The notes beneath the pieces are model-generated. The model worked only from the letters and a program-made list of their open reading frames with translations, made no database searches and was not told the origin of the DNA. Below, piece after piece: positions 17,637 to 26,881 of a stretch of 64,000 nt of DNA. The DNA lies in contig CAYXFB010000004.1 in the NCBI GenBank assembly GCA_964464145.1, positions 6,526-70,525 on the forward strand. The letters are read 5' to 3'. Positions within the stretch are counted from its first letter, which is position 1; every line of letters starts with the position of its first letter. The DNA comes from UBA5399 sp964464145 (GTDB lineage: Bacteria > Bacillota > Clostridia > Christensenellales > Christensenellaceae). A program made the translations under genes and the position numbers.

Positions 17637-17661
17637 TTTCATTACGTGAAATATTGTTTCA
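17637..17661. promoter_or_regulatory. Overlapping RpiR-type operators upstream of the regulator gene
   Basis: TTTCATTACGTGAAA (17637-17651) and TGAAATATTGTTTCA (17647-17661) are overlapping palindromic elements directly upstream of the -35 box. The second closely matches sites at 26561 and 29370 in the same sugar locus. TGAAA/TTTCA arms are typical of RpiR-family operators. Confidence 0.6.
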
Positions 17662-17669
17662 CAACGCGG

Positions 17670-17698
17670 TTGACAGACGCTATTCTATGATATATCAT
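17670..17698 (+). promoter_or_regulatory. Sigma-A promoter of the RpiR gene
   Basis: TTGACA (17670-17675) is followed, after 17 bases, by TATCAT (17693-17698). It lies 33 bases before the ATG and immediately after the putative operators, so binding there would affect its use. Confidence 0.65.
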
Positions 17699-17730
17699 TA
17701 AATTTGTATAAATAGAAAAGGGTATTTTTT

Positions 17731-18588
17731 ATGGAAGCTGAAAAGAATGTAATAGACAATATTAGGGAATATCACGATTTACTTTTTTCCGCAGAAAAAA
17801 AGGTTGCCGATTATATATTGAAACATACACATAAGGTGCTCATGATGAACGTTTCAAAGCTGGCGGGCGCAAGCGGCGTAAGCGACGCCACGGTGGTACG
17901 CATGTGCAAGCACCTAGGCTACAAGGGCTACAACGAAATGCGCCTGCTGCTCTCGCGCGATATGGGCAAAAAGGACATGGAGTTTGACAGCAAAGCCCCT
18001 ATAGACTCCGTTCAAATGCTTTTCAGGCGGCTGGCGCACAATATATCATCCCTCGCGAAAAACACCGATATATCCACCTATCTTGAGTGTGTGAACATAC
18101 TCAAGGCAAGCAACACGGTCTATATATTGGCGGCGGGCAACACCTCTCCGTTGGCGATGGAATTTGGCTTCAGGCTGGAGCGCTTCAAGATACGCGCGAT
18201 ATACTCCACCGTGCCCGAATATTCCATAAACCACCTGAGCCTAGGCGGCAAGGACGATACGCTGCTGGTCATATCCCGCTCGGGAACCTCGCGGCACATA
18301 GTTCACGCGATAGAGTTTGCGCATGAGATGCGCATGAAGATAATAGCCATAACGGCAGACAAGGAATCTCCCCTCACCAAGCTGGCCACACACATTCTCT
18401 TTTCCACTACGAACAAGAATATATTCAAAGAGCCCGACCCAAACAACCATTTGTGCGAAATGGCCGTGTGTGACGCGCTGCTGTATTTCATAAAAAACGG
18501 CGAGGCATTCCAAAAGGACGCCAACGATACTGACAGCTACAAGCACAACGAGGAAATGGAAATACTATTGTCAGAGTTCCAGCTATAA
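17731..18588 (+). CDS. RpiR/MurR-family transcriptional regulator with SIS domain
   Basis: A 285-residue sugar-phosphate-responsive regulator. The N-terminal HTH_6 domain (about 1-80) shows SAEKKVADYIL and GVSDATVVRMCKHLGYKGYNEM. The SIS domain (about 115-250) has VYILAAGNTSPLA and LLVISRSGTSRHIV, the sugar-phosphate-binding loop. It lies convergently to the transporter operon and has its own promoter and operators. The shared palindromes suggest it controls itself, the aldolase-transporter operon and the PfkB gene. The ligand is probably a phosphorylated sugar from the pathway. Confidence 0.88.
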   Translation: MEAEKNVIDNIREYHDLLFSAEKKVADYILKHTHKVLMMNVSKLAGASGVSDATVVRMCKHLGYKGYNEMRLLLSRDMGKKDMEFDSKAPIDSVQMLFRRLAHNISSLAKNTDISTYLECVNILKASNTVYILAAGNTSPLAMEFGFRLERFKIRAIYSTVPEYSINHLSLGGKDDTLLVISRSGTSRHIVHAIEFAHEMRMKIIAITADKESPLTKLATHILFSTTNKNIFKEPDPNNHLCEMAVCDALLYFIKNGEAFQKDANDTDSYKHNEEMEILLSEFQL

Positions 18589-18603
18589 TTTTTGATTATT
18601 ATA

Positions 18604-18626
18604 AAGCGCCGCAGAGCGCTTTTTTT
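18604..18626 (+). terminator. Terminator after the RpiR gene
   Basis: AAGCGC / GCGCTT stem with a 6-base loop and a seven-T tail, 15 bases after the stop codon. Confidence 0.75.
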
Positions 18627-18633
18627 GTATGCA

Positions 18634-18667
18634 AAGCAAAACGGACGCCGGAGCGCCCGCCTTGCTT
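18634..18667 (-). terminator. Hairpin after the sugar-binding lipoprotein gene
   Basis: An interrupted stem (AAGCAA/TTGCTT outside, GG-CGC/GCG-CC inside) about 40 bases after the lipoprotein stop on the minus strand. The T-tail is poor, so it may act with the neighbouring bidirectional hairpin. Confidence 0.4.
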
Positions 18668-18707
18668 TTGTGTTAATGTTTCAAAGGCAGATTGTTTTGA
18701 AACAAAC

Positions 18708-19850
18708 TTATGCTTTGAGGTACTGGTCCACATTGTCCTTTGTTACAAGAACGAAGGGTATGTCGGGATACTTTTCGAAGCCTTCGCCCGCTACCACATT
18801 GGCTATTATGTTTATGCCTGCCGTAACCTGGCCAACGCCGTCCTGAAGCACTGTTGCGCCCAGCTCGCCCGCTTTAACCATCTGCAGCGGATTTTCGTTT
18901 CCGTCAACGCCTATGCAGATTATGTCTGTGCGTCCGGCATCGTTGGCGGCGCGCTGAGAAGCTGAGGACATATCGTCGTTATCGCATATAACGGCCACCA
19001 GCTCTTCGCCGTACTGGCTTATGGAGTCCATCGTGGCGTTTGCGGCTTTATCGCCAGACCACTGCGTATCGAACTCGCCAACCATCTCAAACTGCGGGTT
19101 TTTGCTCATTATGTTCATGATGCCTTCGCCGCGCTGTATCTGTGCGGAGTTGCCTATTATGCCCTGGCAGTGTATGTATTTGCCGCCATCCGGCACGTTG
19201 TCCACTACCCACTGACCCATGAGCTCGCCCGCGAATACATCGTCTGAACCGCAGTATGCTATTGCGCGGTCATCCGTGCTTGTGGTCTTGGAGTTTACAA
19301 CTATAACGTTTACGCCTGCGTCCGCCAGCTTTGTAACGGCGGGATCGGAAGCCTCGGCCTCGGCGGGCAGTATTATGGCGAAGTCAACCGCCTTTGTGAG
19401 GCACTCGTCTGCGCGGTCTATCTGCTTGTTGGGGTCTGTTTCTCCGTCCATTATGCCTGTCCACTCGTCTATAACGCCATCGGCAACCATCTTGTCAAGC
19501 GCTATTGTGGCTGCGTCGTTTATGGGAGCGTGGAAAGGATCGGTTATATTTTTGGAGATATAACCAACTATAACTTTTCCGTCTCCGTTCACGTCGGCTA
19601 CAACATCTGTAGCAGCGGCAGCGGACTCAGCCGGAGCGGCAGCGGATTCCGCGGGTGCAGATTCAGCCGGAGCGGCAGCAGATTCCGCGGGTGCGGATTC
19701 AGCCGGAGCGGCAGCAGATTCTGCGGGTGCAGATTCAGCCGGAGCGGCGGATTCTGAGGCGGCTGGCGCCGGAGTTGAGCAAGCGGCCATGCCAATGGCC
19801 AGACAAGCTACAACCATAACGATCGTTAGAGTTTTGAGCATTTTTTTCAT
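18708..19850 (-). CDS. Ribose-type sugar ABC transporter, substrate-binding lipoprotein
   Basis: A 380-residue periplasmic-binding-protein-type lipoprotein (Peripla_BP_4, RbsB-like). The lipobox is IGMAACS with Cys near 24. Residues about 28-80 are a repetitive Ala/Glu/Ser/Pro linker of 12-residue units (36 bp in DNA, 19617-19752). The binding domain follows: VGYISKNITDPFHAPIND, then the hinge and CIGVDGNENPLQ. It is the last gene of the operon and carries a strong AGGAGG site. The exact sugar cannot be read from sequence. Confidence 0.9.
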   Translation of the reverse strand: MKKMLKTLTIVMVVACLAIGMAACSTPAPAASESAAPAESAPAESAAAPAESAPAESAAAPAESAPAESAAAPAESAAAATDVVADVNGDGKVIVGYISKNITDPFHAPINDAATIALDKMVADGVIDEWTGIMDGETDPNKQIDRADECLTKAVDFAIILPAEAEASDPAVTKLADAGVNVIVVNSKTTSTDDRAIAYCGSDDVFAGELMGQWVVDNVPDGGKYIHCQGIIGNSAQIQRGEGIMNIMSKNPQFEMVGEFDTQWSGDKAANATMDSISQYGEELVAVICDNDDMSSASQRAANDAGRTDIICIGVDGNENPLQMVKAGELGATVLQDGVGQVTAGINIIANVVAGEGFEKYPDIPFVLVTKDNVDQYLKA

Positions 19851-19956
19851 ATTCTTTTCCTCCTGTTTTTTGTAACGGTAGTTTTTTTCACCGTATTGAT
19901 TTATGTAAAATTTTCACGCTGCATTTGTTGCCTCGGAAAAGTTTTACCGTTTTGAT

Positions 19957-20931
19957 CTATCTGTTCTTCTTGTTCATCACCATATCCAGCAGCACCGTGC
20001 CTATTATAACCACGCCCTTTATCATGGATTGATAATACGAGGACACGCCTATGAGATTCATGCCGTTGTATATGAAGCCTATTATGAATATGCCCATAAT
20101 TACGCCCGGTATGGTGGCAATACCTCCGGCGAAGGAGGTGCCGCCAATTACGCAGGCGGCAACGGCGTCCGTTTCATAGCCCACGCCAATGTTGGACTGC
20201 GCGGAGCCCGTTTTGGCGGTGAATATTATGGCGGATATACCGGCCAAAAGACCGCTCACCGTGTATACGCCCGTCTTTGTCCAAAATTCGCTTACGCCCG
20301 AGGCTATGGCCGCGTTCACATTGCCGCCCACCGCGAATATGTAGCGTCCGAATTTCGTCCAGTGCAGCAGCAGGTACATGAGCACGCATACCACTATGAG
20401 AATTATTATGGGCAGCGGTATAGACAGGAACTGGTTTGAGTATATTCCCTTGAACTCCGGGTTTGTTATGGAGATCGCCTTACCGTTACTTATTACCTGC
20501 GAAAGCCCGCGAATTATGAGCTGCGTTGAAAGCGTTACAACGAAGGGGAACATATTGAACTTGGCAATGAGAAGCCCGTTCAAAAAGCCGAAACCCGTCG
20601 TTACCAGCAGCGCCACGAAGCAGGCCAGACCCACGTTCATACCCATGTTGGTTATGAGCTGGCCAAGCACACAGCTTGCAAGCGCCAGCTGTGCGCCCAC
20701 GGAGAGGTCTATTCCGCCCGTGGTTATGGCGAGGCACATGCCGAAGGCTATCATGCCGTTTATGGTGACCTGCGTGGCCACGTTTATGAAGTTGCTCTGG
20801 GTGCGGAAGGCGGGCTCCACGATGGATATCACCACCATCATAAAAATCAGTATAACGCCTATGCCGTACTTACCCATAAACATGCGTATTTCGTCTTTTC
20901 TGTTTATATCCAGTGTCATCCTTTTATTCAT
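19957..20931 (-). CDS. Ribose-type sugar ABC transporter permease
   Basis: A 324-residue RbsC-like inner-membrane permease with about eight to ten hydrophobic segments. The family signature GMCLAITTGGIDLSVGAQLAL sits near residue 65-85, and the EAA-like loop around AVAACVIGGTSFAGG near 245-260. It lies between its ATPase (16-base gap) and the binding protein (106-base gap). The gap to the lipoprotein gene holds TGTAAAATTTTCA (19904-19916), a weak look-alike of the RpiR operator. Confidence 0.92.
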   Translation of the reverse strand: MNKRMTLDINRKDEIRMFMGKYGIGVILIFMMVVISIVEPAFRTQSNFINVATQVTINGMIAFGMCLAITTGGIDLSVGAQLALASCVLGQLITNMGMNVGLACFVALLVTTGFGFLNGLLIAKFNMFPFVVTLSTQLIIRGLSQVISNGKAISITNPEFKGIYSNQFLSIPLPIIILIVVCVLMYLLLHWTKFGRYIFAVGGNVNAAIASGVSEFWTKTGVYTVSGLLAGISAIIFTAKTGSAQSNIGVGYETDAVAACVIGGTSFAGGIATIPGVIMGIFIIGFIYNGMNLIGVSSYYQSMIKGVVIIGTVLLDMVMNKKNR

Positions 20932-20946
20932 ATCTATTTCCCTCCC

Positions 20947-22473
20947 CTATTGTTTTCCGCCGAATTCCATTGCCAAAATGGTTTCCTGCGTCGCGTTTCC
21001 ACTTAGTATTTCCTTGCGGGCTATCTCGCCGTTTATGGTGCCCTCGTGGTACACCAGCACCCTGTCGCTCATGCCCATTACCTCGGGCAGCTCGGAGGAG
21101 ATCATTATAACGGCCATTCCCCTGCTGGCGAATTCGCACATAAGCGCGTGTATCTCCGACTTCGCGCCCACATCCACGCCGCGCGTGGGCTCATCCAGTA
21201 TGAGCAGCTTGGGGTGCTCCATCATCCACTTGGCAAGCACCACCTTTTGCTGGTTTCCGCCCGATAGCGAAAAACCGGTATGCTCTATGCTGGCCGCCTT
21301 TACGCGCAGCATCTCGGCATATTCGTTGCACTCTTTTTTCTCGCGCTTCTGATTCAGCAGCACGCTTTTTTGCCGTTCGGGAAGGTTGGGCAGAGAAATA
21401 TTTTCCCTTATCGATCTAAACAGACACAAGCCGTAGCTCTTTCTGTCCTCATTCACCATACCTATCTTCTTTTTTATGGCCGCGCGCGGATTTTTATTTT
21501 TTATCTCTTTTCCGTCAAGGTACATCTTGCCGGATTCCAGCGGATCCATTCCGAATATGGCGCGCATCGTCTCGCTTCTGCCCGAACCCACAAGACCCGC
21601 AATGCCCAGTATCTCGCCCTGGCGCACCTCGAAGCTTATATCGCGAAAACCTTTTCCACACAGCTTATCCGCCTTGAAAACCACATCGCCTATGTTGCAA
21701 TCCACCTTGGGGAAAACATTTTCCACCTTGCGCCCCACCATGAGCGGTATGAGCTCCTCGCGCGTCACGTCCTTTAGCTCGCGCGTGTCCACGTAGGTAC
21801 CGTCCCTGAAAATTGACACCCTGTCGCAAATGGCGAATATTTCGTCCATCCTGTGCGAAATATATATTATTGCCACGCCCTTCTTTTGCAGATCGCGTAT
21901 AACGCGGAACAGATTTTCCGTCTCTTCACTATCAAGCGAAGAGGTGGGCTCGTCCATTATTATCATTTGCGCGTCGCAGGAGACCGCCTTCACTATCTCC
22001 ACCATCTGCATTTGCGCCAGCGTAAGCTCCTTCATGAGCGTTTTGGCGGGAAAGGGAAAACCGAACTTTTCCAGTATCTCCTGCGCCCGCTGGTTTTGCT
22101 TTTTCTTGTTGAGGAAAAATCCGGCTACGGCATCCTCACGCTTCAAAAATATGCTGTCCGCAATGGAGAGGTGCGGCTCCGGGTTGAGCTCTTGGTGTAT
22201 CATGGATATGCCCTGGTGAATGGCCTCAACCGGCCCCTTCGCGCTGTACGGCTTACCCTTGAATTTCATGCTGCCCTGATCCGGCTTGTATAGGCCTATA
22301 ACGATCTTCATGAGCGTGGATTTGCCCGCGCCGTTTTCTCCCAGCAGCGCGTGCACCTCGCCCGGCCTGATTTTCAGCTGCACATCAGACAGCGCCTGAG
22401 TTCCGCCGAAGGCTTTATATATGCCCTCGCACTCGAAAATGTACTCATTGCTTTGCTGACTTTCCTGTTTCAA
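20947..22473 (-). CDS. Ribose-type sugar ABC transporter, duplicated ATPase subunit
   Basis: A 508-residue RbsA/MglA-like protein with two ATP-binding cassettes. The first has LLGENGAGKSTLMK (Walker A) and IIMDEPTSSLD. The second has the degenerate VGSGRSE in place of Walker A and LSGGNQQKV plus LILDEPTRGVD, as usual for this family. The start is TTG, 9 bases after GGGAGG. It energises uptake through the neighbouring permease. Confidence 0.93.
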   Translation of the reverse strand: MKQESQQSNEYIFECEGIYKAFGGTQALSDVQLKIRPGEVHALLGENGAGKSTLMKIVIGLYKPDQGSMKFKGKPYSAKGPVEAIHQGISMIHQELNPEPHLSIADSIFLKREDAVAGFFLNKKKQNQRAQEILEKFGFPFPAKTLMKELTLAQMQMVEIVKAVSCDAQMIIMDEPTSSLDSEETENLFRVIRDLQKKGVAIIYISHRMDEIFAICDRVSIFRDGTYVDTRELKDVTREELIPLMVGRKVENVFPKVDCNIGDVVFKADKLCGKGFRDISFEVRQGEILGIAGLVGSGRSETMRAIFGMDPLESGKMYLDGKEIKNKNPRAAIKKKIGMVNEDRKSYGLCLFRSIRENISLPNLPERQKSVLLNQKREKKECNEYAEMLRVKAASIEHTGFSLSGGNQQKVVLAKWMMEHPKLLILDEPTRGVDVGAKSEIHALMCEFASRGMAVIMISSELPEVMGMSDRVLVYHEGTINGEIARKEILSGNATQETILAMEFGGKQ

Positions 22474-22500
22474 AACTTTCGCCTCCCAACATTTTTTTCT

Positions 22501-24012
22501 TCATGCCTTTTGGTTTCTGCCCATCAAAGTCACTTGCATTAACACTTCTTTACTTGCCTTGTATATATTTTTGTAAAGCTTATAATATTCTTTGTAAATT
22601 TCGTGGTTGGCCATATTGGGCTCTGTTATGCGCTCTTCATACTGCACAAGCTCTGCGCAGGCCGCGCTCACGCTCTCATATATTCCCGCGCCCACGGCGG
22701 CCGCTATTGCTGCGCCATAGGCGGCCTGCTCGCTCGTTTTGGATATTTTCAGCGGCATGCCGTATATGTCTGATTGTATTTGCAGCCAGGGCGCGCTCTT
22801 GGCTCCCCCGCCCGAGGCGACCATGTATTGCGGCGAAAGCCCCAGACCGGAGCACACCTCTATGCACTGCATGAGCGAATAGGCCACGCCCTCCATTACC
22901 GCCCGCGTAAACTCGGCACGGCCGGTGTTTATGTTCACACCCACAAACTCACCGCTTATGTTGGGCTCCAGATGCGGGGTGCGCTCTCCGTTCAGATAAG
23001 GCAGGTATATGAGCCCGCCGCTGCCGGGCGGCACTGCCGCCACCATATCGTTTATCTGCGCGTAGTCGCTCTGGGCAAGCAGCCTGTTGCACCATTTCAG
23101 CGACAGACCCGCGCTCATCACCGCGCCCATAGTCACCCAGCGGCCGCGTTCGTAGCCGCATATGGTGTTTGTACTAAGCTTCGGATTTTCCACCGGCGCA
23201 TCGCACTGGAAAGAGACCTGACCGCTTGAGCCTATGTTTACCGACACGCCGCCCACGGCCGTTATGCCGTTGCCCATGCCCTGCATTATCTGGTCGCCGC
23301 CGCCCGCCACCACCGCCGTGCCCGCGCGTAGGCCGGTCTGCTCCGCCGCTTCCCCGCACACGCTGCCCGCCCGCGCGCAGGTCTCGTAGCAGCTTGGGAA
23401 GAGCGCCTTAGGTACGTCCACACTCTCTAGTATCTCGCCAGACCAGCGGTAGCTTTTTATATCGTAGGCCAGCGTGGCCGAGGAATCCGAAAAATCCGAG
23501 GATATCTCGCCGCTCAGCTTGAATTTCAAATAATCCTTGGGCAGCATTACGTGCGCTATTCTTTCGTAGTTGGCCGGCTCGTTGTCCCTCACCCACAGCA
23601 GCGAAGGCAGCAAAAAGCCTGTATATATGGGGTTCATTACCAGCTTGGCGGCGCGCTGCGCGCCAAGGCGTTCCTTCATCCACGCAACCTGAGCAGAGCT
23701 TCGCGCGTCGCAGTGCAGTATGGCCGGGCGCACGGATTTGAACTCTTTGTCCAGCATAACAGCGCCGTGCATTTGGCCGGAAAAGCTTACGGCGGCGATA
23801 TCCTTTGCGTCTATGCCGCTCTTCGCTATGGCTTCTTTCGCCGTTTCGCGGCAGGCCTCCCACCAAACCTCGGGCTGCTGCTCCGCGTAGCCGTTTATGG
23901 GCGAATCGAACTGATAATCCCGCGCGCTCAGTGCGCACACATTGCCCGCTTCGTTCATTATCAAAGTTTTTAAGCTGGAGGTTCCCAGATCTATTCCCAT
24001 CAAGAATGCCAT
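22501..24012 (-). CDS. FGGY-family sugar kinase, xylulokinase-like
   Basis: A 503-residue carbohydrate kinase. The N-terminal phosphate loop is MGIDLGTSSLKTLI. FSGQMHG near residue 78 is the substrate motif of xylulokinases. AGGGDQIMQGMGNG holds the catalytic Asp, and ASGGGAKSAPWLQIQ is the adenosine-binding FGGY motif. It should phosphorylate a ketose, with xylulose the closest match, but FGGY kinases change substrate easily and the neighbouring aldolase points to a ketose bisphosphate route. It starts 12 bases after the stop of the preceding gene. Confidence 0.82.
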   Translation of the reverse strand: MAFLMGIDLGTSSLKTLIMNEAGNVCALSARDYQFDSPINGYAEQQPEVWWEACRETAKEAIAKSGIDAKDIAAVSFSGQMHGAVMLDKEFKSVRPAILHCDARSSAQVAWMKERLGAQRAAKLVMNPIYTGFLLPSLLWVRDNEPANYERIAHVMLPKDYLKFKLSGEISSDFSDSSATLAYDIKSYRWSGEILESVDVPKALFPSCYETCARAGSVCGEAAEQTGLRAGTAVVAGGGDQIMQGMGNGITAVGGVSVNIGSSGQVSFQCDAPVENPKLSTNTICGYERGRWVTMGAVMSAGLSLKWCNRLLAQSDYAQINDMVAAVPPGSGGLIYLPYLNGERTPHLEPNISGEFVGVNINTGRAEFTRAVMEGVAYSLMQCIEVCSGLGLSPQYMVASGGGAKSAPWLQIQSDIYGMPLKISKTSEQAAYGAAIAAAVGAGIYESVSAACAELVQYEERITEPNMANHEIYKEYYKLYKNIYKASKEVLMQVTLMGRNQKA

Positions 24013-24024
24013 TGCGCCGTACTC

Positions 24025-25341
24025 CTATTTCACAAAGCAGGTGTGCATGCCCGCCACGAAAGTATCACCCAGGCCTATCGTATACTTTGGCCGTTCCATG
24101 TAGCGCGAGGGTACGCAGCAAGCGCAGCGCTCCACATTCAGTTCGCTCAAGCCGTTTGCGAAGGCCAGTCCCCTTTCGCTAAGCGGCAGCGCCAGCGTTG
24201 CTTTGCAATCCTCCTGTGTGCCGTAGCGGCCAATGCGCGCCCGCGTGCCGGACATCAGATTGCCCATAGTGAGGCCTTTTTCTATGTCTATATCAGGCGC
24301 CTCGCCGTAATAAAGCGCGTAATCCTTTGTGTGCAGCACTATGCCGCGAATGCCGTATTTGCGCAACACGCGCTCCAGTGCCGAAAGCACCTCGGCCGGG
24401 CGCTGCGTATCAAGAGCTATGCCCTCTTCGCTCATTTTGGCTATGAGCTCCTCCTCGTTCATGCCGCAAATATCGGCAAGCGGGCAAAGCGTTTGCTCCG
24501 CTATTGCCTCCACCTTTTTATTTATGTAATATGCGCCCTCAAAGTATATTTTGAAATCCTTATCCGCCGCGCGCATGGCCGCTATGTGCGTTGCCAGCTC
24601 CGCGCCGCGCTCGCGCATCGTGTCCTCATCGATTATGGCGTCAAAGCCGGACACCAGATAGGCGAACATTTCAGAGGCGTGGGTTTCCCAATAGCTTCTG
24701 AACCGCCTCGTTATGGGTACTATTTTCTGAACCTTGTCATAGGGCAGTATAAGACGGTTAGAAAGCGGTATCTCGTATTCCCTGCCACCTATTTTTATAA
24801 TGTCGCCCTTGGCGAATTGCAGTATAAAATGATATATGGGCGGTTCTTTTGACGCGCCTTCCAGTATGGGCTGCATGCCCCGCTCGCCTATCACCGTGAC
24901 GCCGGGATTGTTCATTAGCCCGCACACCGCTTCGCTTTCGTCGGTTATGTGCACGTTCACCGGAAAGCCCAGCGTGGAGAGCGCCGTCGCGCCCTGCGCA
25001 CAGGTTCCCCCCAGGGACGATTCCGCCTCAAACCTGCTTTGCAGCTCATCGCACACGCTAAGATCGGTTATATCAAAAGCGCCGCCCAGCCCCTTTATGG
25101 CGTAGGCGCTTGTGATGCGCGCAAAATCCTCCATGGAATCTATCGTTTCGCCCGGCTGCGCGCTGGGTTCACAGCGCAGATATTCCGATAGTATATCGTT
25201 GTATGCCGCCGCGTCCCAAACTAGCACAACATCGTAATTACTGGTATATCCAAGCACAATATGCTTTCCAGAGCCTTTTAGACGAGCTATATCCGCGGGG
25301 ATACCTGAAAGATATTCGTCATATTTGTCCACATATCCCAT
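24025..25341 (-). CDS. ADP-dependent glucokinase/phosphofructokinase-family protein
   Basis: A 438-residue protein resembling the ADP-dependent kinase family known mainly from archaea and animals. Family-like segments run in order: IVLGYTSNYDVV at the N-terminus, GGTCAQGATALSTLG, NRLILPYDK, IYFEGAYYINKKV leading to DICGMNEEEL, and the catalytic GLGDTFVAG at the C-terminus. ADP use is inferred from family, not seen. The start at 25341 follows GGGAGGAAC. An upstream in-frame extension to 25446 has no ribosome site and an atypical sequence. It lies between the aldolase and xylulokinase-like genes in one operon. Confidence 0.75.
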   Translation of the reverse strand: MGYVDKYDEYLSGIPADIARLKGSGKHIVLGYTSNYDVVLVWDAAAYNDILSEYLRCEPSAQPGETIDSMEDFARITSAYAIKGLGGAFDITDLSVCDELQSRFEAESSLGGTCAQGATALSTLGFPVNVHITDESEAVCGLMNNPGVTVIGERGMQPILEGASKEPPIYHFILQFAKGDIIKIGGREYEIPLSNRLILPYDKVQKIVPITRRFRSYWETHASEMFAYLVSGFDAIIDEDTMRERGAELATHIAAMRAADKDFKIYFEGAYYINKKVEAIAEQTLCPLADICGMNEEELIAKMSEEGIALDTQRPAEVLSALERVLRKYGIRGIVLHTKDYALYYGEAPDIDIEKGLTMGNLMSGTRARIGRYGTQEDCKATLALPLSERGLAFANGLSELNVERCACCVPSRYMERPKYTIGLGDTFVAGMHTCFVK

Positions 25342-25604
25342 AAAGTAATGTTGTTCCTCCCGTTTTTTAGGTTTTCCGCTTTGTAAAAAAGCCAAAATTT
25401 GATAAAAGAATATAACATGCTCAACACCGCGTCTGTCGCAGAACATAGTTTTTCAGTATATTTGTTTCTATATTTTTTTGTAGTCCGCCAAGTTTGTTTT
25501 AAAATATTTAAATGCGGCCGATGCTCATATTTTTGGCATATACTCAGGACGAAACGCGGATGTTTTTCGCGCCCGTCCGTCCGCATATGCCTATTATTTA
25601 GGTA

Positions 25605-26471
25605 TTAGAGGGAGTAATATTTCATTTTGTCGTCATCGTTGAACAGCTTTATTTTATTGCGAACCACGTCCTTCATCACCTTGAGGCTGTCCGGGTAGAG
25701 CTCGAACGGCTCGCGCACCTTGGGGTTTTGCAGCGTTTTTCTGAGCTCCTGATACATTGCGTCCTTAGTATCGGAGGATATGTTTATTTTATTTATGCCG
25801 CGCTTAACAGCTTCGCCTATCTCAGAATCCGGGTTTGCGCTGCCGCCGTGCAATACCAGCGGAACGGAAACCACTTTCTTTATCTCTGTGAGAAGATCAA
25901 GCTTGAGCTCCGGTTTGAAGCCGGGCGGGTATATGCCGTGCGCCGTGCCTATGGCTATCGCCAGCGTATCGCAGCCCGTTTCGGCAACAAATTTGGCCGC
26001 GTCGCCGGGGTCGGTATACACTATCTTATCCGTGCCGCCCTCCGTATCGCCCGCGGTTGTGCCTATGGTGCCAAGCTCTGCCTCAACGGATATGCCGAGG
26101 GGGTGCGCCATGTCCACAACCTTCTTTGTGATGGCTATGTTTTCTTCAAAGGGCTTTTCGGACGCGTCTATCATTACGGAGGTGAAGCCGTGGCGTATAG
26201 CCTCCATTATTTCCTCTATCTTCGCGCCGTGATCAAGATGTATGCACATGGGCACACGCGAATTGTTTGCCATGTCTATGCACATCTTCATGAAGCTAAA
26301 GCCCTGAAAATGCAGCTCCAGCGGATGGATGGATAGTATAACGGGCGCTTTTTCCTCTTCGCAGGTCTCTATAACGCCCTTCAATATCTGACCCGTACCT
26401 ATGTTGAAGGCGGGAACCGCAAAATTTTTCTCATTCGCAACACTAAGCAAATCTTTCATGTTTAATAACAT
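25605..26471 (-). CDS. Class II (zinc) fructose/tagatose-bisphosphate aldolase family protein
   Basis: A 288-residue class II aldolase. Zinc and substrate residues are visible in CIHLDHGAKIEEI (His, Asp), VEAELGTIG (Glu), AIAIGTAHGIYPPG (His) and LVLHGGSANPD (His). It should cleave a ketose-1,6-bisphosphate or a related phosphorylated sugar into two C3 units, completing the pathway begun by the kinases. It is the first gene of the minus-strand operon. A GAGGGG site precedes the ATG, and an RpiR-type palindrome lies 90 bases upstream. A 263-base gap separates it from the next gene. Confidence 0.88.
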   Translation of the reverse strand: MLLNMKDLLSVANEKNFAVPAFNIGTGQILKGVIETCEEEKAPVILSIHPLELHFQGFSFMKMCIDMANNSRVPMCIHLDHGAKIEEIMEAIRHGFTSVMIDASEKPFEENIAITKKVVDMAHPLGISVEAELGTIGTTAGDTEGGTDKIVYTDPGDAAKFVAETGCDTLAIAIGTAHGIYPPGFKPELKLDLLTEIKKVVSVPLVLHGGSANPDSEIGEAVKRGINKINISSDTKDAMYQELRKTLQNPKVREPFELYPDSLKVMKDVVRNKIKLFNDDDKMKYYSL

Positions 26472-26881
26472 AACTTATACCCCTCGAAAATTCTTATTGG
26501 TTATTTTTTTCTGTGTGACTACATATTAACTTATGCATACAAAGAATGTCAATGCTTTTGTGAAATATTTTTTCTTATCGCGTAAAATTCATAAATAATA
26601 GCTTTAATTATTACAAAATATGTGATATATTTATTGCGATAACGAAATAATATTTTATTACATATTTATGGGTTTTATTCCTTTAAATATGCGGAATATG
26701 GCAAATGTAATATGCGAAATGACATTTTATGAGCCAATTACGTGCCATAACATACCGAAACGCTCAATGCTTTGCGCAAAGTTGATTGCATAGTGAATAA
26801 AGCGAGAACCAAAAAGCATAAATATCCATTGGTGAGAAATACAAAGATAAAATATTAAAAATATGACACGGAGGTAAAAAA
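26472..26881. other. Divergent AT-rich regulatory region of the sugar locus
   Basis: A 410-base, strongly AT-rich gap between the divergent aldolase and isomerase-like genes. No open frame with a ribosome site is visible. It contains the operator-like TGAAATATTTTTTCT at 26561-26575 on the aldolase side and several TATAAT-like boxes on both strands. I see no riboswitch or terminator structure in it. Confidence 0.6.
26561..26575. promoter_or_regulatory. RpiR-type operator upstream of the aldolase-transporter operon
   Basis: TGAAATATTTTTTCT matches the site upstream of PfkB (29370-29384) in 14 of 15 positions and the site at 17647-17661 in 13 of 15. It lies 90 bases before the aldolase ATG. Confidence 0.55.
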
